A model generated the notes under the pieces. The model ran no database searches, was not told where the DNA came from, and was given only the letters and a program-made list of their open reading frames with translations. Shown here piece by piece: positions 28,062 to 35,940 of a DNA stretch of 43,682 bases (the first letter of the stretch is position 1; each line of letters starts with the position of its first letter). Both the position numbers and the translations under genes were made by a program. Source of the DNA: Terriglobia bacterium (GTDB lineage Bacteria > Acidobacteriota > Terriglobia > Terriglobales > Acidobacteriaceae); the NCBI GenBank assembly GCA_020073105.1, contig JAIQFW010000112.1:6495-50176 (forward strand), in the 5' to 3' direction.

Positions 28062-29753
28062 TCACGGACTGTGCTGGTGCACCTGTGATGGCTGCGCGTC
28101 CGCCGCTTTGACATCGAACTCTTGGCCGGCAATCGGCGCCAGAAATGGAATGACGTAGCCTTTCACGTCCACTTTACCCGCCTGTTTGGCTTCGACCACG
28201 AGGTCGTACTTGAACTCACCCCGGCGGAAAGCTTCGTCGCTCAAGTGGAACACCAGCATCTCGTTCTTCGAACTGCGCAGTGAAATCTGTTCCGGGGTGG
28301 CGTTCTTGATGACAAGAAGGATTTCCCCTCCTTCCTTGTTCTCTTCCACCTCGTGCTTCTCCCGGTCCTCGTGCTTTCCCTTGGGGAGCTGAAAGTCAGG
28401 AATTAGCTGGCGTGCCTGCGCAAGGTTGCTGGCAGGGAAGTTCCCGGGCTGCCATTCCGAGTCCGGTATGTCCCCCGGACCTTCCAGGGCCGGGAACATG
28501 ATCAGGGTTTGACCTGCTTGCAACTCGCGGTGGTTATTTCTGATCACGAATTCACCCACCACCACGGGAAGCGCGACCACTTTCGATCCTTCCGAGATGA
28601 ACAACGGCCGCGCCCCTGGCTCGATGAGCTCTGGGATGAGGATGTAAGCCGCCTCAGAGGTTTCGGCCACGATCATCGCTGGACGGTCTCCGAATGCCAC
28701 GAGGGTCTTGCTGCTATCGCCACTGAAAGGGCCGCTGACCATGCAGAGACTGTCCTTCAGGCAAAGCGCTGCGGCGTGGAAAGATTTCGGCGGCTGGTTC
28801 CTTGTCGAACCCGGGAAAAAGTTCAGGCTTTGCGAAACCGAATGTGCCGGATTGCCAGCTTGGCGAAAGGTGATGTTCAGTCCGGAGCTGCTGCGCGGAA
28901 CGACAAACGTAATGGGCCCATCGGCACGCTGCGGGCTTTCACCCGGCGATTCGAAAAACCAGCCCCACAGCCGTGAGGCTTCGCCTTCAGACTCGAAGGG
29001 CACAGCGACCCGGGTGACGGTGACTTCGGGCAGACCTTCATATTGAACAGGATCTTCGACGACCGTCCCCGATACCCGCTCCCCGGGGCGTAGCTGTGCG
29101 GGCAAAACCACTCCCACTTCTTTGACCACCGTAGTGATGGGCGGTTGGACCGGAGTCGCAGGCTGAATATGCCCGATCTTTCGTTCCCGCTGGGCCCTTT
29201 TCCAGGCGGTCTTGATGTGCTGTATCACCTCGTCGTAGGTGAACGTCTTCACCTCTGCCGCTCCGCCGCTCTCTTCCTCGCCAGCGGGACATTCGACGGC
29301 TTGGTAGTCCTGAGTCGCAGCCCTCCATTCCCAGCAGCGGTACACTCCGGTCCAGGGATCATGCGTCAGCTTGTTGCCGGCAATCTGTTTGCCGGACTCG
29401 TCGAAAACCTGGATGAAGTCGCTGGTGAAGTTTGCACTCTCGTCGTAGGTGGTATGAGCCACCTTGCGGATCCGACCGTTGGGCCAATAGGTCGTGTCAG
29501 TTTGTTGAGGAACGTAATAGCCGGGGAGGTACTCATAGTCCGCTTTCTGCTGGAGTTTTCCATCGGGACCGAGGGTACGCATCTGTGTGACTTTCTCGGC
29601 GGCGTTGTAGTCCATTTCGATTCTTCCGCTCACGCCGTTGTTTTCCACGACCGTGTGCTGGGCGAGGGTGGCAGGCGCGCCGAACGTGAGCAACGCCGAT
29701 AGTGCGAGCGTCTGCGAAATGCGCCAGAGCCAAGCGTTCTGATTTTGGGGCAT
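28062..29753 (-). CDS. Exported protein of unknown function
   Basis: A 563-residue exported protein. Signal peptide at about 1-32 (WRISQTLALSALLTFGAPATLAQ). The first part contains repeated short units of the MORN/RHS-like style (GRIEMDYNAAEKVTQMRTLGPDGKLQQKADYEY...PNGRIRKVAHTTYDES), which suggests extended beta-strands. A middle region has YEGLPEVTVTRVAVPFESEG, and the C-terminal third is a beta-rich region with a Lys/Glu-rich linker (GKHEDREKHEVEENKEGG). I do not recognise a family. The open frame starts at 29795; I place the start at ATG 29753 because the signal peptide begins there, although no ribosome binding site decides it. Confidence 0.7.
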   Translation of the reverse strand: MPQNQNAWLWRISQTLALSALLTFGAPATLAQHTVVENNGVSGRIEMDYNAAEKVTQMRTLGPDGKLQQKADYEYLPGYYVPQQTDTTYWPNGRIRKVAHTTYDESANFTSDFIQVFDESGKQIAGNKLTHDPWTGVYRCWEWRAATQDYQAVECPAGEEESGGAAEVKTFTYDEVIQHIKTAWKRAQRERKIGHIQPATPVQPPITTVVKEVGVVLPAQLRPGERVSGTVVEDPVQYEGLPEVTVTRVAVPFESEGEASRLWGWFFESPGESPQRADGPITFVVPRSSSGLNITFRQAGNPAHSVSQSLNFFPGSTRNQPPKSFHAAALCLKDSLCMVSGPFSGDSSKTLVAFGDRPAMIVAETSEAAYILIPELIEPGARPLFISEGSKVVALPVVVGEFVIRNNHRELQAGQTLIMFPALEGPGDIPDSEWQPGNFPASNLAQARQLIPDFQLPKGKHEDREKHEVEENKEGGEILLVIKNATPEQISLRSSKNEMLVFHLSDEAFRRGEFKYDLVVEAKQAGKVDVKGYVIPFLAPIAGQEFDVKAADAQPSQVHQHSP

Positions 29754-29951
29754 GGGAAATTGGGAGTGTAGCACGCAGTTAATAGTACTAGGCATGGTGA
29801 AGATCCAGCGGGGAACGGCCCGAAGCAGAGGCGGTCAAAGCTTTGTCGGGATGAGACTTATGTTTCTATTGACTACGTCGTTAATAGTTGTATTTGAGCA
29901 AAACGTGTGTTGTAATCCGCTGCGCAGTTGTTATCCAGAGAGGAAAACATC

Positions 29952-31475
29952 ATGAGGACAGCAAGAATCATCGGCCTGTCGGTGTTCGCCACGGCCATCC
30001 TATTGCTATGTAACCTGCCGCTCGCCGCACAGGATCGAGCTAACCACGCCGTAGCATTCGGCATTTCGGCGCCTCTTGGAGACCTGGCTATGCTGCCACA
30101 GCCGCTGCAGTACGGTTTTCATGAGGCCAACCCGGTCCGCCGCATTCCCAAGCGCTCCTTCGGGCATGTAGTGGACAGTGTGGAACAAAATCTCACTGGG
30201 TACCAGGCAGCCGGTTTCACCATCGGAGCGGACTTCCTGGGCGTGGGCAACGGTTTCAACAACTACCACCCTTCGGTTGCCCCTCCTGACACCAATATGG
30301 CAGTTGGCGACACCCAAGTCGTGCAGTGGGTGAACAGTTCCTACACGGTTTGTAAGAAGACCTCGCCCTACACCTGTGGCCCCGCCATCCTGGGCAATAC
30401 TCTTTGGTCCGGGCTTCCGGGAAGTCCGTTGTGCAAGGTCCGCAACGACGGGGACATCATCGCGCAGTGGGATGTGAAAGCGCACCGTTGGCTGCTCACC
30501 CAGAACGTGTTCGCCTCTCCCTACGCGGTTTGCGTGGCCATCTCCACCACCCCCGATGCCAATGGCACTTACTATCTTTATCAATACGGCGTCCCCGGAA
30601 ATGGCCTCCCGGACTATCCCAAGTGGGGCGTTTGGCCGACGAACTACGGCCAGGGGGTGAATAACTTCGGGCCCGGCGGCAGCGGCTTCGTGGGCCCGCA
30701 GGTGTGCCTCTACAACCGCAGAAAGATGCTCAAGGGCGACCCCAGCGCGGAACAAATCTGCCATCAGTACACCATTGACCCCCAGTATCAGGACACCTTG
30801 TTTCCCGCGGATCAGGACTCTGTGACCGATCCTCCACCCGGCCAGGACCAGCTCTTCATGGGCAGCCTGGGGGATGTGGACAACTCCCATCTGTCGCTCT
30901 ATACCGCGCACGTCAACGATCTTAAGGATTGGTCGAAAGGCGCGATTTTCACTGGCGAGGGCAACACGCAGCTGATCACCATATCCACATTCAATCCGGC
31001 GTGCGACGGCAACTATGGCGGAGCCTGCGTTCCGCAAAAGGGGGTTGCAGATTTCCTCGATTCGCTGGCTGGACGCCTGATGTATCGTTTCGCCTACTGG
31101 AACGATGGTGCACAGACGGCGCCCGGGCAGCAACAGTTGCAGCATTGGCTGACGAATTGGGACGTGGCGGCCTCGGGCGGGCAGAATGGCGTTCGCTGGA
31201 TGGAAATCACGGCGCCGGTCAAGAGGATCACCAACCTGAACGATCTCACCGTGTATCAGGAGGGAACGTATGCTCCCAACGGGAACTGGCGATGGATGGG
31301 CTCAATCGCCAGGGACAAGCGGGGCAACATTCTCCTCGGCTACAGCGAATCGTGTTATCGACCAGGACGGTTGCACCTTCTGGTATACGACCGAGTTCTA
31401 CAAGGTGACGGCGACCTTCAACTGGAGCACTCAGGTGGCTTCGGCGAAGTTCGGGAATTGCCAGTAAGACGTTAA
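29952..31475 (+). CDS. Exported protein of unknown function, C-terminus apparently frameshifted
   Basis: A 507-residue exported protein with a signal peptide (about 1-26) and a start at ATG 29952 preceded by AGAGAGGAAA. It has a secreted beta-rich body with several paired cysteines and the recurring motifs APPDTNMAVG and YAPNGNWRWMGSIARDKRGN. From about residue 466 the reading changes: the +1 frame encodes DQDGCTFWYTTEFYKVTATFNW, ending FGNCQ at 31467. That closely resembles the usual C-terminus of this acidobacterial family (DCTFWYT-E-Y), whereas the current frame ends in unlike residues. About 50-60 residues normally lying between the two parts also appear to be missing. The gene may be broken. 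The function is unknown. Confidence 0.75.
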   Translation: MRTARIIGLSVFATAILLLCNLPLAAQDRANHAVAFGISAPLGDLAMLPQPLQYGFHEANPVRRIPKRSFGHVVDSVEQNLTGYQAAGFTIGADFLGVGNGFNNYHPSVAPPDTNMAVGDTQVVQWVNSSYTVCKKTSPYTCGPAILGNTLWSGLPGSPLCKVRNDGDIIAQWDVKAHRWLLTQNVFASPYAVCVAISTTPDANGTYYLYQYGVPGNGLPDYPKWGVWPTNYGQGVNNFGPGGSGFVGPQVCLYNRRKMLKGDPSAEQICHQYTIDPQYQDTLFPADQDSVTDPPPGQDQLFMGSLGDVDNSHLSLYTAHVNDLKDWSKGAIFTGEGNTQLITISTFNPACDGNYGGACVPQKGVADFLDSLAGRLMYRFAYWNDGAQTAPGQQQLQHWLTNWDVAASGGQNGVRWMEITAPVKRITNLNDLTVYQEGTYAPNGNWRWMGSIARDKRGNILLGYSESCYRPGRLHLLVYDRVLQGDGDLQLEHSGGFGEVRELPVRR

Positions 31476-31489
31476 CTGAGAAGACCTCA

Positions 31490-31516
31490 GGGCATCCCGG
31501 CGACGGGATGCCCTTT
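31490..31516 (+). terminator. Intrinsic terminator after the exported protein gene
   Basis: GGGCATCCCG and CGGGATGCCC form a perfect 10-bp stem around GCGA at 31490-31513, followed by TTTGTATTTG. It starts 14 bases after the stop codon at 31475. Confidence 0.8.
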
Positions 31517-31864
31517 GTATTTGTGGATGAATTGTCGGATTCGCGCGGGTGCCCCGTTCTTGCGCGCTATGGGTTCCCTCGGCTTCGCTCGGGATCTCGG
31601 CAGCGGGCTCGGACGCCCGCTGACCGCCTCAACTTTGCGCAAGGGCGGGAAGAGTACCACCCATCCCTCTGTCATTCCGACACCGCTTTAGCGGTGAGGA
31701 ATCTGGGTTTGAGTGTGTAGCGCGGACATTCTTGTCCGCGAGGGGCGGGGGAGTGACCCAATGTCCTTGACTGTGCCCCAACCCCGGGAGTATGTTTCCT
31801 CTTCCCCCAGTAGTCGGACCCCGCTGTAGACCCCAGGAAAAGTTGGCTGTGCATCCCGTTCGCT
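31517..31864. repeat. Intergenic region with dispersed palindromic repeats
   Basis: No gene is seen. The stretch 31575-31635 is about 88 percent identical to 43406-43465 on the same strand (shared core TTCGCTCGGGAT and a GCGGGC...GCCCGC hairpin). ACCGC-TTTA-GCGGT lies at 31680-31693, within TCATTCCGACACCGC...GAGGAATCTGGG. GCGCGGACA-TTCT-TGTCCGCG lies near 31722. These look like non-coding repeat units, not decayed genes. Confidence 0.7.
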
Positions 31865-31875
31865 AAGGAGTCAGT

Positions 31876-32376
31876 ATGAGACGGGTTTCTGCAAGACCAG
31901 AAGCAATGAAACGTGTTATCGCTTTGACGCTGCTGTGCGCGTTCGTGCTCGAGTCCGCGGCGTTTGCCGGTCTTGGTAGCGACAAGACAGCCTATGTCGG
32001 GGGCACGGAAAACCAAATCAAAGACGGCGCCGAAGGAGTCTCCTCGGCCAAAGACGAGAAGAACTTTGTCTTCGAGTCCAAGGACGGGAAACTCGCGATT
32101 CCATACGATCAGGTCAACGACATGGAGTATGGACAGAAAGCGGGGCGCAGGCTCGGCCTGGCGCTCACCATAAGTCCGTGGCTTCTTTTTTCCAAGAAGA
32201 GGAAGCACTTCCTCACGGTTGGGTGGAAGGACGATCAGGCTAAGCAGCACGCGGCCGTGTTCGAACTGGGAAAGTCGATCATCAGGACCACCCTTGCAAC
32301 TTTAGAGGCGAGAACCGGAAAGAAGATTGAGTACCAGGACGACGAAGCTCGCAAGAGTGGATTGGGAGGGGCGTAG
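31876..32376 (+). CDS. Exported small protein of unknown function
   Basis: A 166-residue protein with a signal peptide that may begin at residue 11 (MKRVIALTLLCAFVLESAAFAG). After it come DKTAYVGGTENQIKDGAEG, a short PH-like beta pattern (FVFESKDGKLAIPYDQVNDMEYG) and a basic central helix (GRRLGLALTISPWLLFSKKRKHFLTVGW). The family is unrecognised; similar domains occur in acidobacterial genomes. The start is supported by AAGGAG five bases upstream of ATG 31876. The stop codon is immediately followed by the start of the next gene, so the two form an operon. Confidence 0.8.
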   Translation: MRRVSARPEAMKRVIALTLLCAFVLESAAFAGLGSDKTAYVGGTENQIKDGAEGVSSAKDEKNFVFESKDGKLAIPYDQVNDMEYGQKAGRRLGLALTISPWLLFSKKRKHFLTVGWKDDQAKQHAAVFELGKSIIRTTLATLEARTGKKIEYQDDEARKSGLGGA

Positions 32377-33069
32377 ATGTTAGGGTCACTGTTGCTTGCC
32401 TGCGCCATCCTTCAGTCGTCGTCGGCGACTCCACAAGCTTCAACACCCCCCGCGCCGTCGGCTCAGGTGACGCCCGCCAAGCCGGATGCAGATACGGACA
32501 CGTCCGAACTGCTGAAGGTGAAACGTATTTTCGTGGACAGCTTCGGTGACGACCTGATCTCCAAAGAGATGCAGTCGATGATCGTGTCATCGCTGGTGGA
32601 GACGAAACGCTTCAAGGTGACTGAGAATCGTGACAAGGCCGATGCTGTTCTGAAGGGCGTTGCCCTGGAGAAGACGGCTCAAGAACTTCACGCATACGGC
32701 GAGAGCACTGCAGTCGGAGGCGCAAGTGGCGGCAGCCACGGTGAGATCAGCGGTAGCGTGGTGAACGGCAATGGCACCATCTCTGGTTCGTCGAGCGGAG
32801 GTTTCATAGCACGCCACATGGGAACCAGCGATTCCTCAGTCAACACTGAGACGATCGATAACGCGCGGGTTGCCATACGCCTCGTGAACCGGGACGGTGA
32901 TGTAATCTGGACCAGCACGCAAGAAAGCAAAGGGGCAAAATACAAGGGAGCCAGCGCGGACGTAGCTGAAAAGTGCGTTAAGCAGCTACTCCACGACGTC
33001 GAGAAACTGGAGCGAGCCGACGCCCCGAAAGCGACGCCAGTTGCGACGACACCGAATGCCGACCACTAG
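32377..33069 (+). CDS. Exported or lipid-anchored protein of unknown function
   Basis: A 230-residue protein. It begins MLGSLLLAC, which fits a lipobox (LLAC, Cys9), although the n-region lacks a basic residue. A Pro/Ala linker follows. The main domain (about 45-225) starts LKVKRIFVDSFGDDLISKEMQ and contains KADAVLKG, a Gly/Ser-rich loop and VAIRLVNRDGDVIWTSTQESKG. The pattern is that of periplasmic proteins in which a small alpha/beta domain, related to the CsgG/TolB-N type, senses or assembles envelope components; this is a weak comparison. The ATG directly abuts the upstream stop codon, so translation is probably coupled. Confidence 0.75.
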   Translation: MLGSLLLACAILQSSSATPQASTPPAPSAQVTPAKPDADTDTSELLKVKRIFVDSFGDDLISKEMQSMIVSSLVETKRFKVTENRDKADAVLKGVALEKTAQELHAYGESTAVGGASGGSHGEISGSVVNGNGTISGSSSGGFIARHMGTSDSSVNTETIDNARVAIRLVNRDGDVIWTSTQESKGAKYKGASADVAEKCVKQLLHDVEKLERADAPKATPVATTPNADH

Positions 33070-33123
33070 TGACTGACCCCATCCTTTCGCGCTCTTTGCG
33101 ATAGGGTGGGAGAGGACGAATAG

Positions 33124-33206
33124 CACGAAGGTGGCTGGACAGAACCCACTTGCAGGCGTATAAATTGCCCGACTCTGAGGGGGGCCATAGCGTGAGCTAT
33201 GGCCCC
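33124..33206 (+). repeat. Dispersed structured element, copy 1
   Basis: About 83 nt consisting of a conserved leader (CAC-GAA-GGTGGCTGGACAG, then GTATAAATTGCCCGACTC near 33159) and a perfect 11-bp hairpin at 33181-33206 (GGGGCCATAGC, loop GTGA, GCTATGGCCCC). The second copy lies inverted at 43263-43346. Three stem base pairs differ between copies, and in each both sides changed together. Both loops are GNRA. It lies just upstream of the DUF5343-HEPN pair. Confidence 0.75.
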
Positions 33207-33386
33207 TAGCGTTTGGCTGACCACGCAGGCCACAGAAGCCACTCTTTGGGAGAGTATGCTGAGAAGGCTGGTTCGTGGCGTCGCAGAGCGAAGAGGTGGA
33301 AGTACCGAACGATTCAACTGTCAACCAGATTCTAGGGAAGGATTCGGTTTACTCTCCCCGACAGCTAGTCTAGACAGGAGAAATTA

Positions 33387-34022
33387 GTGGCTGACAACTA
33401 CCCCTATCACGTTAACACCGCCAACGTGAAGAAGTTTTTGGATCACGTCCAAACAGCTGGCGTCCCAGACAAGGTGACCTTCAAGTACGTGGAGTCGGTT
33501 GGCTTCAAGAGCAGCAACGACCGTGCCCTTATCACTATCCTGAAATTCATCGGTTTTGTGAGCAGCTCAGGTGCCCCGACCGATGTGTGGCGGGCATACC
33601 GCAACAAGAGCCAGTCTAGGAAAGTGCTCGCTGCTGCCCTACGCAAAGGTTACAGCACCTTGTTCACGACCTACCCAGACGCCAACCGCAAGGACAACGA
33701 GGCACTCCGGAACTTCTTCAGTAGTCATACCAGCGTGTCGGATGGCACCATCAGCTACATGGTGCGTACGTTCAAAACGATCGCTGATATGGCCGATTTT
33801 GGATCACCTGGCGAAGCCATGCCCGAGATAGAAACCAACGATGACGATGAACCGGAAGTGGGGAAGGGCGGCGGTGGCGGCACTGTCGTCAAGCGAAAGC
33901 TGACGGCAGGTACGAATGGGATGACGGTGAACATCAACATTCAGCTTCAGATTCCTGCCACGGACAAGGCTGACATCTACGACAGTTTCTTCGCAGCGAT
34001 GAAAAAGCACCTACTGTCGTGA
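33387..34022 (+). CDS. DUF5343 family protein
   Basis: A 211-residue protein of the DUF5343 family, recognised from YPYHVNTANVKKFLDHVQTAGVP, the winged-helix-like middle (VESVGFKSSNDRALITILKFIGFV), and DAVWRAYRNKSQSR-like text (here PTDVWRAYRNKSQS). A Gly-rich linker (GKGGGGGT) near residue 168 precedes a short C-terminal beta/alpha unit (MTVNINIQLQIPATDKADIYDSFFAAMKKHL). The family has no established function; a DNA-binding or partner-regulating role is plausible. It starts at GTG 33387 with AGGAG upstream, and its stop overlaps the GTG start of the HEPN gene (GTGA), so the two are a coupled pair. Confidence 0.85.
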   Translation: MADNYPYHVNTANVKKFLDHVQTAGVPDKVTFKYVESVGFKSSNDRALITILKFIGFVSSSGAPTDVWRAYRNKSQSRKVLAAALRKGYSTLFTTYPDANRKDNEALRNFFSSHTSVSDGTISYMVRTFKTIADMADFGSPGEAMPEIETNDDDEPEVGKGGGGGTVVKRKLTAGTNGMTVNINIQLQIPATDKADIYDSFFAAMKKHLLS

Positions 34023-34549
34023 ATGAACTGAAACTCCTACTGGCGCAAGCAAGAGCCTTCGAGAAAGACGCGCACGCACTACTCGCGACGCACGAGGCCT
34101 CAGGCTCTCGTGTGGTTGTACTCGAAGAGTCCTACGACAAACTGACCAAGCTCACACTGAAGCAGGACGAACTGTTCCGACAGGCACTCCGCTGTGTCGA
34201 GCACAAGCTGTTCCGAGCGGCTCATGTCCTGGCGTGGGCTGGCTTCATGGACTTGCTGGAGGAGAAGCTTGCGTCGGATGGTTTGGTGAAGCTGCGAGCG
34301 GCCAAGACTGCATGGAAGGCTGGCAGCGTTGAGGAACTTCGCGAGAGCGTGGTCGAATACCAGCTCATCGAAGCCGCCAAGGACTTGGGACTATGCACGA
34401 AGACCGAGATGAAGGCTCTGCATGGGATGCTCAACAAGCGGAACGAGTGCGCACATCCGAATGACTTCTATCCCGATATGAACATCACGCTCGGCTACAT
34501 CTCAGAATTGTTAACGCGCGTTGCCACTCTCCAGACGAAGATGCTCTGA
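34019..34549 (+). CDS. HEPN-like protein paired with DUF5343
   Basis: A 176-residue mostly helical protein. Residues 141-146 are RNECAH, matching the R-X4-H catalytic motif of HEPN ribonucleases, and are preceded by a long helix (EHKLFRAAHVLAWAGFMDLLEEKL) as in HEPN domains. HEPN proteins often act as RNA-cleaving toxins or defence effectors. Here the upstream DUF5343 protein would be the natural regulator or partner because of the 4-bp GTGA overlap. No membrane segment is present. The start is GTG 34019; the nearby ATG is out of frame. Fold assignment is by motif, so moderately sure. Confidence 0.72.
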   Translation: MNELKLLLAQARAFEKDAHALLATHEASGSRVVVLEESYDKLTKLTLKQDELFRQALRCVEHKLFRAAHVLAWAGFMDLLEEKLASDGLVKLRAAKTAWKAGSVEELRESVVEYQLIEAAKDLGLCTKTEMKALHGMLNKRNECAHPNDFYPDMNITLGYISELLTRVATLQTKML

Positions 34550-34680
34550 GCCAGGCTGGTCGTCCAGGTTCGCGGCCTCTTCCATGCTCTCACCGGTCCT
34601 AGGGGCGCTAACCTGGGGGCGAGAAGCGTGAGCGTGGTAGTTGCGCCGCATGGGCGCCTAGTCGTGTGCGGGTGCGGGGC

Positions 34681-34700
34681 GGCATGGCTGAAGCCATGCC
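34681..34700. repeat. Palindromic hairpin, dispersed-repeat type
   Basis: GGCATGGC-TGAA-GCCATGCC, a perfect 8-bp stem, is flanked by GGGTGCGGGGC and CTACCCTACCC, which can extend it imperfectly. It lies between the HEPN gene and the convergent membrane protein gene, and could end transcription from both sides, although no T-run follows. Confidence 0.55.
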
Positions 34701-34722
34701 CTACCCTACCCAAAGGCGCGGC

Positions 34723-35250
34723 TCAGCCCCGGTGCGCCCTCGCCGCAAAAAATAGCAGGGCCACGATCAGAACAAGAGTAGCCAGCTCGATCAGCAGGGC
34801 GTACGAGGTCAGCTTCTTCGGCAGGGGGAATCGAGCCATGAGCCGGCTGCCTCCCTCCACCACCAACACCACCGGCGATGCCAGCGGCCGGTAAAGGCAT
34901 GGTGCCCCCAGCAGCCATCCCTCGCGTGCCGCCGGGATACTTAATATAGCCAGACTCAGCGGCGCCGTCAGGCTGAAGCCAAACAGCACCTTGGCGTAGC
35001 GGGTGTAGACAGGCTCGGACTTGGAGATCACCAGCAGCAGAAAAAACGTTGGAACCAGAAAGAGACCGCCGATGAATAGCTCCAGCAGCCAGTCCCCGAA
35101 GGCCCACATCCCGCCGGAAGCCGCGGCGTCGTCGGGGTGGCGGACATATTGCAGGTACCTCTGCAAAACCAGGCCTGCGCTGACCAGCAATACGAACACG
35201 TAACTGCCGCCAACCAAGCGCAGCTGTGTCCGCCAGGAGATCGGTTTCAC
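34723..35250 (-). CDS. Small multi-pass membrane protein
   Basis: A 175-residue protein with about four hydrophobic segments: YVFVLLVSAGLVLQRYL, LLELFIGGLFLVPTFFLLLVI, LFGFSLTAPLSLAILSI and a C-terminal LLIELATLVLIVALLFFAA. No family is recognised. The frame stays open to 35469, but the extra N-terminal residues do not look like coding sequence and overlap the divergent RHH gene; the GTG at 35250 starts just before the first hydrophobic segment. No strong ribosome binding site decides this. Confidence 0.6.
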   Translation of the reverse strand: MKPISWRTQLRLVGGSYVFVLLVSAGLVLQRYLQYVRHPDDAAASGGMWAFGDWLLELFIGGLFLVPTFFLLLVISKSEPVYTRYAKVLFGFSLTAPLSLAILSIPAAREGWLLGAPCLYRPLASPVVLVVEGGSRLMARFPLPKKLTSYALLIELATLVLIVALLFFAARAHRG

Positions 35251-35293
35251 AGCACGATTGTACTGCTCCCGGCAAGCCGGGGGCTCCAAGAGA

Positions 35294-35327
35294 TTCCTCG
35301 ATGCACCATAATGGTGTATACTGGTGT
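35294..35327 (+). promoter_or_regulatory. Promoter and direct-repeat operator candidate of the RHH gene
   Basis: TATACT at 35317-35322 is a good -10 box with TTCCTC 17 bases upstream as a weak -35. TGGTGT occurs twice, at 35312-35317 and 35322-35327, exactly 10 bp apart and flanking the -10. Ribbon-helix-helix proteins commonly bind such tandem repeats, so autoregulation is plausible. The start codon is 7 nt after the -10, implying a leaderless message. Confidence 0.45.
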
Positions 35328-35328
35328 T

Positions 35329-35583
35329 ATGCCCGCATCGAAACCGGTCCGCCGTAGCGTCAGCCTTCCCTCCCAGGTTGCCAAGCAAGTGGACAGCATG
35401 GCCCGGCGCCGGCGCCTCAGCGAAAACCGTGTCCTGGTCGAGCTGATCGAAGAAGGCATCGAAGCGCAAAAGAAGAAAGAGAAGACATTCTTCGATCTCA
35501 CCGAACGCTTCCGGGCTGCCCAGGAGCCGGAAGAGGTCAAGCGGCTGGGTGACAACCTGGGGCGCTTCGTCTTCGGTGAGTGA
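35329..35583 (+). CDS. Ribbon-helix-helix antitoxin-like protein
   Basis: An 84-residue basic protein. Residues 7-50 have the ribbon-helix-helix pattern: a short beta strand (RRSVSLP), a first helix (QVAKQVDSMARRRR) and a second helix after LSENRV (LVELIEEGIEAQKKK). The C-terminal acidic tail (LTERFRAAQEPEEVKRLGDNL) could bind a partner. The architecture is that of antitoxins which repress their own operon. The ATG at 35329 lies seven bases after a -10-like box. The following gene begins inside its stop codon. Confidence 0.8.
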   Translation: MPASKPVRRSVSLPSQVAKQVDSMARRRRLSENRVLVELIEEGIEAQKKKEKTFFDLTERFRAAQEPEEVKRLGDNLGRFVFGE

Positions 35584-35828
35584 TGCCGCAGATTGAAGTC
35601 TGGTCCCGGCTTCCCGCCGCCATCCGCGACCACCTTGTCGAGCGGATGCGGGACCGCAACCTCAACCTCGATGACTTAAACCGCCTCCGCTTGTGGATTG
35701 AATCCAAACCAGAGGTTCCTCAGCAGCCTTGGTACAAGGACTTCGGTTCGTTCAAGCTTTGCGGGGAAGGAAAGTATCCCAAGACATTCCTGGCGGCCGG
35801 TCAAGCCGCGACCGGCAAAAAGTTATAA
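35583..35828 (+). CDS. Small protein paired with RHH gene, candidate toxin
   Basis: An 81-residue protein (82 from GTG 35580) with an LP-x2-IRDHLVERMRDRN helical start, a WIESKPEVP segment and the conserved-looking WYKDFGSFKLCGEGKYPKTFL in the second half. I have a general impression that this short protein commonly follows RHH genes, but no named toxin family is assigned. Its start overlaps the RHH stop codon (TGATG), as in many toxin-antitoxin operons. Toxicity is inference. Confidence 0.65.
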   Translation: MPQIEVWSRLPAAIRDHLVERMRDRNLNLDDLNRLRLWIESKPEVPQQPWYKDFGSFKLCGEGKYPKTFLAAGQAATGKKL

Positions 35829-35940
35829 AGTTGGCGGCTCCCACCCGGGCTCGCAAGGAACCTATCAATCACCCCAGGCAGTGGGTTCCAGACTGTCCGC
35901 AGGCGCCCACCCGGCAAGGCAACCCTCCCACTTTCACATG

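Noticed and set aside
30006-31145. Minus-strand frame of 379 codons
   Set aside because: It lies antisense to the exported protein with a signal peptide and ribosome binding site, and shows no motifs.
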